A DNA stretch of 64,000 nucleotides, from assembly GCF_003144195.1 (NCBI RefSeq), contig NW_020290011.1:248001-312000 (forward strand), in the 5' to 3' direction. A program made the position numbers and the translations under genes. This stretch comes from Ceraceosorus guamensis (taxonomy: Eukaryota > Basidiomycota > Exobasidiomycetes > Ceraceosorales > Ceraceosoraceae). Positions 32,867-44,212 of the stretch are shown here, in pieces. The notes beneath the pieces were generated by a model. That model saw only the letters and a program-made list of their open reading frames with translations. It was not told the DNA's origin and searched no databases. How positions within the stretch are numbered: position 1 is the first letter of the stretch; each line of letters starts with the position of its first letter.

Positions 32867-35622
32867 CTACCGCACAGAGACAGAGTCGCTGTACTTTCGG
32901 ACCAGATTATTGAGCGCACTGCCCGCTCCCAGCGCCACAAGCGTCGAGGAAAATATGCTGACGACGAGAGAGAAGCGCATGAGCCGACTGAGCATCGTGA
33001 ACCGAGCGCTAGAGTCGCTGACTCACATGCTGAAAAGCAAAGAAAGGGTGGTCAACGAACACAAAAGGAGCGATCAGCACGACTTGGGCAGCGGTAGATG
33101 CGTACAAGCTGCAGCAGAAATGGATACTTACACGCTGCAGAGGCATAGAGAGATGTGAGCACGGCGTCAGCTGCTGCATGTGGGCAATGGAACGAAAGGC
33201 TTCGACTCACTTGTAAGGCTGTCATTCGGCAACGTGGCCGGAGCAAAGAAAGCATAAACGTCAGCATCGAGAAGCGGTCCTTGACAAAGTAGCACCAAAC
33301 TTACCATCTGTCGCGTAGGAGACGCAACAACACGAGGCGCGAGGAGAGGCGAACCAAGTGATGAATATCAGCGCGCTTCGACGGCTAGCCCCAGCTTCCA
33401 CTCACAGAAAAATCGGGCACAGCAACTTCGAGCAGAGCTGGCGCAGTGTACCACCTCCTTCCCCACACCTCGTTGCCATCGTTAGGATTGCGCACACGCT
33501 CCACTATGACAGCGGGCGGCAAGTCAAATCCTCTATGCGCGTCGGGCGGGTGCTCCTCATATCTCATAAACGCCTTGTCGTAGTCGTACGTCAAGAGCAA
33601 GGTGCTAGCAGGAGGAACTCGGAGGAAAGCCTCAATACGCGACGGTCGTTCGCGCGTCGATGCCGCGCTGTAGGAGAGCGATAGTAAAGGATTCAACGTC
33701 TCTTCATCGGCAAAACGCACAATGTCCGAGGCTGACTCGTCTGCAAACATTGCGCAGTGAGCTCAGGTCAGCTGTGCTAGGGTAATAGCCTGATCTTGAA
33801 CCTCGGTGCACGACTCACCCCATTCGTCTAGCTCCAAAGTGGTGTTGAGCGAGTGCAGATACGGTCTAACAAACCAGGGCAACACGTCGTAATAGAGCAC
33901 GTTCCTCTCCCTTTTGGGATCGATATTTCTGAGCGTGAGCTGCACCCGTCCTCTTTCCTGACCCGCGCCGACGAAAGATCGTGATACAGAGAGCTCGGGC
34001 AGCGGTACGTTGTGCGCTAAGAAGCAAAAGAAATCAAGAATCGCGTCAGACTCTACCTCATCTATTCTCATACGATGGCAGACTCACGATGCGCGAAACT
34101 AGTCTCATCTCTCCAACGCATCTCCAGCTCAAAAGGCATGTCCAAAGCATTTAAATCGTACTCAAGCTTCTCTCCCCTCATGTATGCTTCTTTCGCTTCG
34201 CTCTTCGTCTCTTCTTGATCGTCTTGGCCACTTGCAGTCACAGGCCCCAAAGGCATCGGCTCAACGACAAATGCAGGTGGAGCCACGTCGCCGTCCTCGT
34301 TGAGTTCCACAGGTGCGTCAGCCGGTCGATGCACATGCAAAGTAGAGCTGCTAGCAAGCGGACAGCTCCTCTGCAAGGATCTTGAGAAGAGCTTCGTCAA
34401 GCTCCAATCTGAGGCGTTCGCAAAAAAAGGCATCAGCGCTATTGTCGCAACCTCTTGAAAGGGCCAAAGTTGAGCACTCACTTCTTCTCCCTTCGAATAG
34501 ACCCGTGTGCGGGCTAAAAACGACATTGACAGCGATGTTTAACTGCCAAGCTCCCTTGCCATCCTGGCCTCCCCAGTGCTCATCTCGGGCAAGTCGAACG
34601 GTCATTCCGCTGAAATCCGCCGCAGCAACAGCGTGTGGTTCGAGCAGGCTGGCGAGCCCAGCGTGGGCCGCGCAAGGCAAAAGTCCAAGCAGTGGCGAAA
34701 GGTTCTCTGTGCAGATGTTCTCGGAAGGTAAAAACGAGTGAAGTAATTTGGTTGACCGCTGCCCATCGGACGAGGTGGGGTGGCCCGGTGAAGATGATTG
34801 TGTTCGTGAGTGGATGAGGGGCGACACTATGGGGAGGTGGGAAGGAGAGACTGTCGTTCGTGTGTCGAGAGCATTGAGGGTGGTGCAGAAAAGGCCGGCT
34901 AGTGAAGCGGTGAGCCTTTTCCAGCCTACCATAATTTGCTCAGATGGTTGAGCGGCGGATTCCGTGGTCTCGTTGCTATCGTAGCCATGAAACGCGCTTT
35001 CGCATGAGTGGTGAGAATCTCGACGCATCTGTCTCGCAACAAGCAGAGCTTAAGCTCACCTCATTCCTCTCAAGCGAGCCCAAAGTTCCGCCCCACTGCC
35101 GACCATTCCCACATCTCCATGCACATGCATAGGGTGACCCCACTTGCCATAATCCCACGTTCCTCGGTTGATAGACAGCGCAATCTCCTCCGCTCTTCCA
35201 GCCTGCGCAGTATGCATAAGCGCTCGAGGAAGGAGGTTGTAGTGATTTGTGCTCCAGATGTCTTTGTAAACCTGGGATTCAAGGTCCGCTTCTCGAACGT
35301 TGAAAGAGAAGTGCGTGTGTACCCGGCCGTCTATCAAGGGCCGGATGGATAAGTGCTCGGCGTAGGCACCCTTTTCCTCCACATCACGCGACTGCACCAC
35401 TCCGAGTAATATCGTGATCAGGAAAAATCTCCACAGACCTCTGTGACGATGGCCACGAGAAGTTGACCGGCCAGCAGAGCTGGGATTCGTGGCGTCCACT
35501 TCTTCCTGCTTCTGCTCCGTCTGCTCCCGGACTCCACTTTGCACTGTAGCAATGTTGTCTCGACGCACTTCACCAGGCAAGACGGCCCCAAGCAAAAGCG
35601 CAGCGGCCACAGTGCCAGCCAT
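32867..35622 (-). CDS. GPI16: GPI transamidase subunit PIG-T/Gpi16
   Basis: This subunit of the ER-lumen complex that attaches GPI anchors is recognised across its length: LSIRPLIDGRVHTHFSFNV and NHYNLLPRAL near the start, ASLAGLFCTTLNALD, ENLSPLLGLLPC, NWSLTKLFSRSL then CPLASSSTLHV, MPFELEMRW, LPWFVRPYLHSL, the DKAF and HRGFDLP blocks, and DFS-MPYNVI before the C-terminal membrane helix. Exons (-): up to 35060, 34975-34482, 34408-34088, 34016-33819, 33740-33406, 33307-33305, 33218-33211, 33134-33132, 33029-33027 and 32957-32867. No ATG exists in frame between the MFS gene and the first conserved block. The nearest in-frame ATG is at 35622, inside the last MFS helix, giving 672 aa. The frame is continuous with the MFS gene, so a fusion is possible. 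A signal-like segment GLWRFFLITILLGVVQS precedes the luminal domain. Confidence 0.85.
32958..33405 (-). other. GPI16: Run of four microexons in GPI16 (3, 8, 3 and 3 nt)
   Basis: Between the exon ending at 33406 and the last exon beginning at 32957, four exons are needed: ATG (33307-33305), CCTTACAA (33218-33211), CGT (33134-33132) and CAT (33029-33027). Each is flanked by a CAG acceptor and a GTAAGT or GTGAGT donor. Introns are 98, 86, 76, 102 and 69 nt. Joined, they encode M-P-Y-N-V-I in the only phase that links DFS to the terminal helix IIFSSTLVALG. This is the most conserved motif of the family, which makes chance very unlikely. Confidence 0.85.
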
Positions 35623-37440
35623 GACACCGATGACAATTTTCCAGGTCTTCTCGTAATTCTGACGTGCCTGGCTCGGATCGTTGACCAATATATAACCACT
35701 GGCGATATTTCCTGCACAATAGCCTGTAAAGATGGATCCTGTGGCAATGGCTTGTTGAGTCTTGCCTCTGATTTCCGAGGAAGCTATGCCAAGAAGCATG
35801 ACGAAGGGCGCACCAAAGATGGGCAGCAGGAGGTACCCTGCGTATGGCACTGCCCGATCAGTCCAGTCCGAGAGCCAGATCATCAAGGCGCCTGCTATCA
35901 CTGGTAGACAGGAGAGGATGAGCAACAAGAGTCGAGTGCCTTGATACCGACGTGAAATGAATATGACTAGGTAGATCGAGATTGCCGTGACTGCTCCGCC
36001 AGGAGCTGAAATAAAAGAAGGATCGATGAGATACAAAAAGCATGACTCGGCATGCGCACATGGTGGCTCACCTTGGAGAGCAAGTGCTTCTGCTCCGCCG
36101 GATCGGAACACAGCCCGGACAAGGATGGGGCCAAAGACGGTCACGCTTCCATTCACAACTATTGAGAGAATGAGTGCAATGGTTCAGTATGTCCTGCTGC
36201 TCCCCTTGCATGAGAATTAGTCAAGCTGCTCACCGTAGATGAGAGTAGCTATAGCAAGAAATAGCCACATTTTGGGGTCTCTAGCCGCCCTTCTGATTTC
36301 TCTCACCGACCAATCGTCCTTCCAGTCCAGCTCCCCCGCACAATTTCTGAGCGGGTCTCCTTTCTCCGGTTCTAAGCGCTTGCTGAGCAGCTCCCTCTGA
36401 CCCTCGCTGAAGCTATTATATCCCGGTATAGCAAGAATGGGCTGTGTGTCTGGCGAAGGTGGTAAGAGCAGCGCAAAAAGCACGCCGAGCGCAATGGTGA
36501 ATGCGCCGGGAACCAGAAAGAGGATCATCCAGCTTTGAGGAAGTGATGTGCGCGTATGACCCAAGCCGTAGTTTGTCAGACCTGAGACGATTGAGAAAAC
36601 ACCTGTCGCTGAGCTGCAGATTGTAGCACGCGAGGTAAAGAGGTGGAGCGTAGGTTCAGGCAGAGTCATGAACTACATTCGGAGCTGGAGGAGAGACTGC
36701 ACATGCGCATCGCACTCACTACCAGAGGCCAAGTCGCACAGTCTGCTCTTCTCGCGTGTACCATCGACGTGTGACAGCGACGAAGCCAGGCGAGACTGAA
36801 GACTCCACAAAGCTGTGAGACGTAGCAGACGCAGCAAGCATGAGCGTCCTCTTCCTCTTTTTCCCGCTCTTAGCGCATCGAACCTACCCAAGGAAGAACC
36901 GCTGGGCGACCAATCCTCCAAAGTTCTGAATTGCTGGAGTGAGGAGCAGGATTCCACCCCAGACGACGATGCAGCTACCCAGCCAGACGTTGATGCGTTT
37001 GAAATGATTGGCGGCGAGAGACATGGGAAAAGCGCCGACTAGGTATCCCCAGTAGAATGCGCCGGAGGAAGTGCCATATTTGGTTCCGCCAAGACCCAAA
37101 GAAGGAATGAGATTGAACAGTGTTGCTGAGCCGAGCACGGCTTTGTCCTTCGGGGCGCGATTTGTGCATCAGAGGTCATGAGACGTGTTGAACAGGCGCA
37201 TACATCCACCCAAATCTCGGCTGAGGAGGCAGCAACGCGCTCAAGACTCACCCAAAATTGTAGGCCGTATGCGACAAATAGCAACGGCACAAGAAGCAAG
37301 TCTACGCGCAGCAAAAGAGTCCGAGGTGTACCTTGCACGTCATCCGCGGAGACCTTTTTGCTCGCTCGCTCCGTGCTCGCCCAAGCTGCTCCATCTTCGC
37401 TCTTGCCCGTGCTGGGTCGCGTACCGATTTGTTGGCCCAT
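35443..37440 (-). CDS. MFS transporter of the Dal5/allantoate permease type
   Basis: Minus-strand exons are 37440-37252, 37147-36888, 36812-36720, 36613-36234, 36158-36069 and 36005 onward. Family marks are the first helix LLLVPLLFVAYGLQFWDKAV, the Y-W-G-Y-L-V/A-G block after helix 2, RRWYTREEQTVRLGLWYSATG (helix 4 entry, read across two exon joins) and the last helix IVIGVMAGTVAAALLLG. About 12 membrane helices can be placed. Dal5-type carriers import allantoate, ureidosuccinate, small peptides or vitamins; the substrate cannot be told. The frame before 37440 is open but has no ATG, so a short upstream exon is possible. The reading frame continues past the expected C-terminus into GPI16 without a stop, so the right-hand limit given here is nominal. 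Confidence 0.8.
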
Positions 37441-38172
37441 CTGTGACCAGGAGAGGCGTCGCTTATGGGAGCTCTCTACGAGCGTTGAAGCTGGAGCTGA
37501 AGCTGAGTCATGAGCAAGGGACCTTGCCGCTTTCCCCGTTGCGAAGATTTCCGCGATAGCCTCTTGAAGCGCGAGGGTGAGCTGGCTGCAAGGATCTGCA
37601 ACGATCAAGTGGGAGGATTGGAGACTGAGGGCGCTGGATAATGACGAGGGATGCTTTCAAGAGCGCCCAGAAGCGAGACTGTGGTCGGACGAGACGAGGC
37701 CGAGGATCGAGGGTCAAAAGCGATCCCAATCGTGAATAAACAGTCGATCGATCGAGCTTTCTCATCGTGATCGATACCCGACCGTATCAAATCTCCGCGG
37801 ACTCCGCGGGCACGCCGTCAAACCCAGAAGAGAATTCTTGCTCCGGACGCGCACGGACGCGCTGATATCACGTGAATGCCGCCCGCGGGGCTGTGCAGGA
37901 AGTACGTGTACCTTTCTGATATGAGCTACAGGCAGGTTGAACGAACGTAAGCGCTCCATTCACGATTGCAAGCAATGAGTGAGAGCACAGGCGACTCATC
38001 CTGCTTTGCAACTACAAGGAGTTCTTGGGTGAACCACTGTGTCAGCGCACATACAAATTGTGCAAAGCGTCCCATCCGTCCTCTTTCCTCTCCTTCAGAG
38101 CACGCCATCCGACAACCATTCCAAACCTCACGCCTGATCTCAGAGTAGTCACCCTCCAGCAGGCCTGAAATC
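37441..38172. promoter_or_regulatory. Divergent promoter region with TCACGTGA palindrome (37868-37875)
   Basis: This 730-bp region lies between the divergent MFS and PPPDE-thioredoxin genes. It contains a TCACGTGA E-box palindrome about 300 bp upstream of the PPPDE start. Small frames here look non-coding. Confidence 0.45.
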
Positions 38173-40851
38173 ATGTCCACCACATCCGATATGGTCTCTT
38201 GGCCAGTGATGCTTTATGTCTATGACCTCTCGAATGGTATGGCTGCTTCCCTATCTCAGCAATTGACAGGTCGCTATTTTCCAGCCATCTATCACACGTC
38301 TATAGTCGTTCATTCTCGCGAAATCTTCTTTGGTCAAGGTATCGATATCGCAAGGCCGGGTCAGACACATGTGAGTGGACGTGTGACGTGCATGTATGCG
38401 CTATTTCGACTTGCACTAAGTTCAATGGGGATGTTCGCTTCCCGGAAAGCAGCATGGCGCACCACTGGAGACACACTTGCTGGGAGAGACATCTGTGGAC
38501 GAGCATACGCTGATGGAATTGGTGGATAGCATGAAGGAACGGTATTCCGCCCAAGCCTATCATCTTCTAAATTTCAACTGCAACAACTTCTCGGACGAGT
38601 TGGCAGAAATCTTGACGGGGCGAGGAATTCCGAGTCACATTACCAGTGAGTCGCACAGCCTCCTCGTGACGTCTGTGTATGCGCTTGGTACGCCATCTCA
38701 GCTGAATTGTTCGACTACTTCTGTAAATGTTCGGGTTCCCTCTTCTTCAGGTCTGCCTTCAGACTTCCTGTCCACGCCGTTTGGTCAGATGATGGCACCG
38801 CAAATAGACAGCATGTTCCGCGGACCGGCGCAGCGCTCCTCCTTCCCTCCTTCTCCAGCCAATCCCACGTCCAACAGCGCCCCACCGTTAGCCCAACAGC
38901 TACTACAGAATGTCGCGAATCAAGCAACAAGCGATCAAGCTGCACCTACATCTGCGTTGACGCATGTGGGCAGTGCAGAGGGCTTGAGGGAAGTTCAAGG
39001 CGTGGATGACGCTGGGCGGTTGGTTCGGACCAACGAATGCGCTGTGCTCTACTTCACAAGTGACGTGAGTGGGTCGTGCAACTCACATGGCGTGCTGCCT
39101 GTACTGGTCGACTGGTCTACATTGACCAAGCATCACGCGCGCTATAGACATGTCCACCCTGCGCCTTGGTCAAGCCGGTCATCGCTCGTGCAGCAGAGCA
39201 ATACTCAGCTGCATCCTCTGATCCTCGGCAAATCTCTTTCGGTCTCGTCAATGCCTCTCGTGCTTCCGGCTCTTCCGTATTTCAGACGTACGGAGTGAGC
39301 GTTACGCCCACCACTCTATTCTTCCTGAATGGCAACCGACGAGCAGAAGTCAAGGGAGCGGACGTTAGCGAGGTGCAGAGTCAGACGGATTTGCTGGCCT
39401 TCGAGGTGTGGCAAGGTGAGCCGCTATGCACAGTGTTCCGGATCTGCTTCTTCGCCTCAGCTAATTGAAGACGTCGCCTGTCATGCCATGATACCGCCGC
39501 CATCTGCGACGACCTGTCATAGCTCATCCTCACACGCAGATAAGGAATTTGGCTCCTTTGCCGGTTCCTGGCTCGCCAATCCAATTTAGCACCAAACCAA
39601 AGTTGGACGCACTTCTTACCAAGCTGGACTCCTTCGTTTCTGCGAGACTTCTGGAAGAGCTGGCCAGCGACGAAAAGACTACGCTATCAGCGGCACGGAA
39701 GAGCGTCAGAGAGCAAGTTGCTGCTTGGTTATCCAAGGTTGAATCAAAGCCTGCTCTGCCGCCAGGTCTGCTCGAGGGCTGGTCCGACGCGCACACCACC
39801 TTGCTCGCCCTGCTTCAGCCAGCGCAGATCTTTCCTCTACTGGATCTGCTCCGACTAGCGCTGCTCGATGCCCAATTTCTCTCCTCACTCAGCCGACCTG
39901 CGTCAAGACCTCACGCGGATCAATTGCTCGTGCGAACGTTTGAGCGCGTGTCTTCATTCACACAGGAAGATATCGCTTCGCCAAGCGTAAGAGCTACCAT
40001 GCTAACCTCGCTAAGACTGCTCTGCAACACATTAGCAGCGTTGGGGGACGAACCTGCTTTGGCAAGCATGCTCCTGGACAATCCAGCATGCACTAGCCTC
40101 ACCGCCCTACTCTCTGCTGGCCTTCTTTACGAAACTTCGAGCCCGAATTCGGACGCAAGCAAAGAAGCGGATCCCGTGGCTGGCATGCGAGCGGATCAAG
40201 GCATTGCGCTATCTGCCTCTTCTGCCGCCTTTAACTTGTTTTTGATCCTTTCTCGCACAAACGCCAGAGCAGGCTGGCTCAGAAGAGACGAAAAACCAAT
40301 TCCTCACCGTTTCATCCTCCATTCCGGGCAGAATGGAGCGGTAGAGAAAGAGCAGACAGTTGCGAGAGAGTGTGTACTGGATGGAGAATGGGAAGGCGAA
40401 ATGCTGACGGCGCTTTTGCATGCTGTGGTCAAGGCTTGCGAAACGTGCGAGGCAGAGAAAGAAGGCAACAGTTCGACTTTGACTGCATGGGCGGACGTGC
40501 GTGAGTAGGTTGGACGTTTGCCGTTCGCTCGGACGATCTCTCCGTTCGCGGAACACTATCTGATCCGACTTGACGATTCGAAACCTTTGGACTGACCCTC
40601 ACGAGCGTCTCATCCTTTACGTTTTCAAAGTGCACCGACAGATTTCAGCCCTCCTCTTGCTGTTGCATAAATCGCAGCACTGCGTTGAATCGCTCGACCC
40701 GCTGGCGCAAGTGTTGGAGGCAAAAGGTACGATCAGGCGTGTGGAGAGCTTGGCCAAGGGCTCCATTGGACGAGCGAATGTGGACAAGGAAGAGAAGAAG
40801 AGGTGGGAGAGCGTACGTGTTGGATGTGAGAAGTTGGGATTGATCCTTTGA
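38173..40851 (+). CDS. PPPDE (DeSI-type)-thioredoxin-PUL domain protein
   Basis: Exons 38173-38370, 38453-38645, 38751-39064, 39148-39415, 39523-40500 and 40631-40851 give 723 aa. The N-terminal PPPDE domain (about 11-135) has the catalytic pair His41 (IYHTSIVV) and Cys109 (NFNCNNFS), as in desumoylating isopeptidases of the DeSI class. A Pro/Ser/Gln linker follows, then a thioredoxin domain with the active site TCPPC (236-240) and the cis-Pro loop VTPTTLFFLNG. The C-terminus is a PUL domain (about 330-723) that starts with HPHTQIRNLAPLP, the armadillo-like fold that binds Cdc48/p97 in PLAA/Ufd3. This three-domain order is known in fungi. It suggests removal of ubiquitin-like modifiers linked to Cdc48 and thiol chemistry in the cytosol or nucleus. 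Confidence 0.88.
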
Positions 40852-41267
40852 ATTGACATGCGCTCCTGTTCAAAGCGTGGAGAGTGAGGAATTGTCATCA
40901 CACCAAAGTCAGAGACACCAAGTTGAATGCTCGTTTGTGAGGTACGCTCTTCGTGTGAGAGGGCAAAGAGTGGGAGGCTTTGTTTGCACGCAACTCACGA
41001 CCGTGACTGCCAGACTAATCACAAGCGCCGGTGCACACACGCGGGACGTGCCGCGCGCAAGTCTGGCGCGCCGCGCGTGATTGTTCACGATGGCCGACGC
41101 GCACGGTCCAGCAGAGGTCTCAAATTGCAAAGTCCGAGCCATCTCGACTCGCGAATGGAGCCTCTCACCACTCGTGACCCTCTAAGTCACGCGTCGTTAC
41201 TCACCACATCTGCTCCTCGATCCGCTCTTTCGACAAGTCACTAGACCAGGGACGGAACAAAAGCCAC
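40852..41267. other. Intergenic region without recognised features
   Basis: This 416-bp gap lies between two plus-strand genes and presumably holds the AP endonuclease promoter. It is GC-rich around 41040-41080 (CGCGCG runs). No TATA box or repeat was recognised. Confidence 0.4.
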
Positions 41268-43832
41268 ATGCATCCGCGCAAAAGCATCGCCTTGTTGCAG
41301 AGCGTTCACCTCATCGCAAACGCAAGTCGCGCGACCTTCAACAACGACCTTAGCCGCTCGAGCGCGCGCACGATCACAGCGTCGGCGACAAGGCTCTCTA
41401 ATACTGGCGCTATTCGTTTGACATCGTGCCACACGGGCTGCAACTCTGCCACACGCCATTCGTCCGACAACGTCCAGCGAATTTCAAGTCGCTCCTTGGC
41501 GCTGTTTGGGCGACGCCTTAGCAGTGGTGCCTTGACACGCAAAGACCCTCCTCGACCGCACCACATTGACTCTGCTCCTTCCTGGACAAGTAGACGCATT
41601 TCTGCAGAAAGGACGATGGCAGAAGAGGCCGAGGTGCAAGAGGGACAAGGTGGAAAGAGGCGCAGTGGACGAAGCGCAGTGAAAGCTATACAGAGTCAGA
41701 GTGGCCCAAAAGGGAAAAGAAAGGCTGCGAGCGAGGCTGATGCGAAAGTAAAAGCGAACCAGCTTGCCGCTTCTGATTCTGCGAGTGGACAGGACAGGAG
41801 AAGGAAGTCTAAGAAAGTGGATGAGAGCGAGAAGGGTGAAGCAGAGGAAGATAGCGAGCTTAGCAGCGCCGAAGAGGTGGCGCCAGTTCGCAAGAAAGCA
41901 AAGGTGTCCCAGAGCAAAGGCAAAGAGAATGGCGCCGTCGATGGAAAAGTCTCTCAAAAAGCCCGCGGCAAAGTTGCCTACGCTTGGCACCCTTCCGCTC
42001 CGCAAGGAGGGACAGCTTTGGATACTTTGGCGGACGAATCTTTGCCCAAGAATATGAGCTTGCCGGATGATTTGAAGTTGGACAGGGCGAGAAAGGAACT
42101 GCCGGAAGAGCAAAAGAGGATTGTGGTTTGGAACATCACTAGTCTGAACAGTGCGGAGAAGAAGGGAATGACGAGGTATCTGAACGAAGAGGATGCTGAT
42201 TTGGTCTTTTTAAGCGAGACGAAGGTCAGTGGTTTACATTGAGGCTCGAGACCTGGGAGCGCAATGACGTGGCACTGACTTGCATGGAGCGCTTCGTTGC
42301 GAACTTTTGATTTCCCTCTGAGTCATCCGCAGTGCAACGAGATTCCCACATTCAACTCGTTCAAGACGTTGTATCCTCATCAAACCTGGAGCGTCTCTTC
42401 AACAAAAGGTTACGCTGGCGTAGCTCTTCTGAGCAAGATGAAGCCTCTCAGCACCTCGACGACGCTCAAGCTTCCTCTAATAGACTCGTCCGAAGCACGC
42501 GCGGTGCATGAACACTTTGGCAGCGGTTTGCTTCAAGAGGTACCCGATGACGAAAAGATCGAAGAGGAAGATGTGTTTGCTTTTGCCAAGAATGCAAAAG
42601 AGGCACAGGCTTTTGAGAAGGATGTGGCAAAAGGAAGAATTGTCACTGCTGAATTCGAGAATTGGATAGTGGTTGGGACGTACGCTGTCAATGCTGGCGA
42701 AGGTGAGTCAGAACCTGGCAAGGTACCTCGCTGCTCGAGGGGCGGCATCCCTTCATCACTCGTGACCGTCGCGCCTTTTCCTCCTTCTTCGCACCCACAT
42801 CCTTGCCTCCTTCCCTCGTACGCACCCACGTAGGTCTCAAATCCCTCACAACAAAGCGCAAATGGTCAGCTGCGCTCTCTTCACACCTGCAGGCATGTCA
42901 AGCGCGAAAACGCACCATATGGTGCGGAGATTTGAACGTGGTGATGGATGCGAGAGATCTGAGCGCGGCTAGCAAAAAATGGAACAAATCGCCTGGATAT
43001 ACGGTTTGGGAATGCGAGGCGCATAGGCGGCTTCTCGGTAGGTCCGTAACGTCGACGAACATTGAGGCCAGCAAGAATGGTGATGCGGAGAAGGAGAATG
43101 CAGGAGAGGAGAAGAAGAAGGTTGCTTGGACGGACGTTTGGAGAGATTTGGTCAGTCTGAGCGGTATGGAGCAGATGATGAAGGCCATCGCTGATTGCCC
43201 AAATCCTCGTACTCTTTTCACAATTGCTACCTGCGCTCTTTTCAGCATCCCAACGACGTCGGTCATTACAGTGAGTCTGTTCCTTCTGATCAGGCTAAGC
43301 AGATGCGAATTTCTGATAGCCTCCCCGGTCCATGCTTGGCAGCGTTCTATGGCTTCAGAGGAGCTTGCAGGGTCAAAGGAATAGGTTGGAGATTGGATTC
43401 CTTCATACTGTCTCCCGGCGCAAAGGATAAAGTCAAGGCGTGCGAGATTCGTCACGAGGTGCGTTCCGTCGTCGTTCCTCTTGTCGCCGCAGCCTGGACT
43501 CGGATCAGGAGACTTTGCTCATCAAATCGCCCCGTGTGCTTTGCTAACTTTCAACATGCTTCACCACAAAATCCATCGCCCCGACGCCGATGCCGACGCC
43601 GATGCCGACCTTTCTGCTCAACGCCACACAATGCACGCATCGCCCAACTCGGACATCGTGCACTCTACCAGATCTATGGTGAGTGACGAGCATCTTTGCA
43701 CGGCTCTGCGAGCTCAGCCTACGCTGGTGTATGTCACTGACGCTGCGCTTTCGATGTCCGATCGATCCGCAACACCTTACTGCGGCAGGTGCGTCCGATC
43801 ATCTACCCATCTTTCTCGACGTGGAATGGTAA
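41268..43832 (+). CDS. ExoIII/APE1-type AP endonuclease
   Basis: Exons 41268-42224, 42333-42702, 42834-43150, 43246-43270 (25 nt), 43343-43458, 43672-43678 (7 nt) and 43789-43832 give 611 aa. Catalytic motifs of the Mg-dependent ExoIII family are present: VVWNITSLN (about 286-294), SETKC with the metal-binding Glu at 317, GYAGVALLSK, GDLN (474-477), GWRLDSFILS and GASDH (598-602). It would cut DNA 5' to abasic sites in base excision repair. The first about 110 residues are Arg/Ser/Thr-rich with few acids, like a mitochondrial presequence. They are followed by a Lys-rich segment and an internal MAEEAEV start (about 41617), so dual mitochondrial and nuclear forms are plausible. The 7-nt exon encodes I-Y-G of the family motif EIYGASDH. 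Two introns use GTCAGT donors. Confidence 0.88.
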
Positions 43833-44212
43833 AACACGGCAAGCCTGGCCGTCTTCGCACTAGTCCAGGCCTGCTCTCGCGAGCCGTCGAGTCTTGTGAT
43901 GCAACACATCCTCAAACCTCGCTACGCCATGACGTTGTGCCCTCGTGTTCGCATCTACACGATCTGCGCATTTGCGCGTGAGGATACGTTTTGGGCCACA
44001 GCTGCCCCCCCTGTCGTCTAGCCAAGCTTTGTTGTGCGAGCGCAAGCTGATAGAAGTCATGGTGCAAAGTGTGGTATAGATTGCGAAAATCAAATGCGAA
44101 AAAAAAAAGGTAAAGTGCTATCAAGCTACTACAGTAGCCTGGCCGATCGTCGCGTAGCAGAGGGCAGAAGGCCAAAAGCTGCAACGCACACTTGCCCTCT
44201 GCACGGGCCGGC
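43833..44212. other. Convergent 3' intergenic region
   Basis: This 380-bp gap lies between the 3' ends of the AP endonuclease and DUF1640 genes. It contains a short A-run near 44100. Nothing else recognised. Confidence 0.4.

Noticed and set aside
41484-42113. 209-aa minus-strand frame
   Set aside because: Antisense shadow of exon 1 of the AP endonuclease; Leu/Phe/Ser-rich mirror of a Lys/Glu-rich sequence.
43195-43686. 163-aa plus-strand frame read straight through introns of the AP endonuclease
   Set aside because: It only partly overlaps real exons; the catalytic motifs are restored only by splicing.
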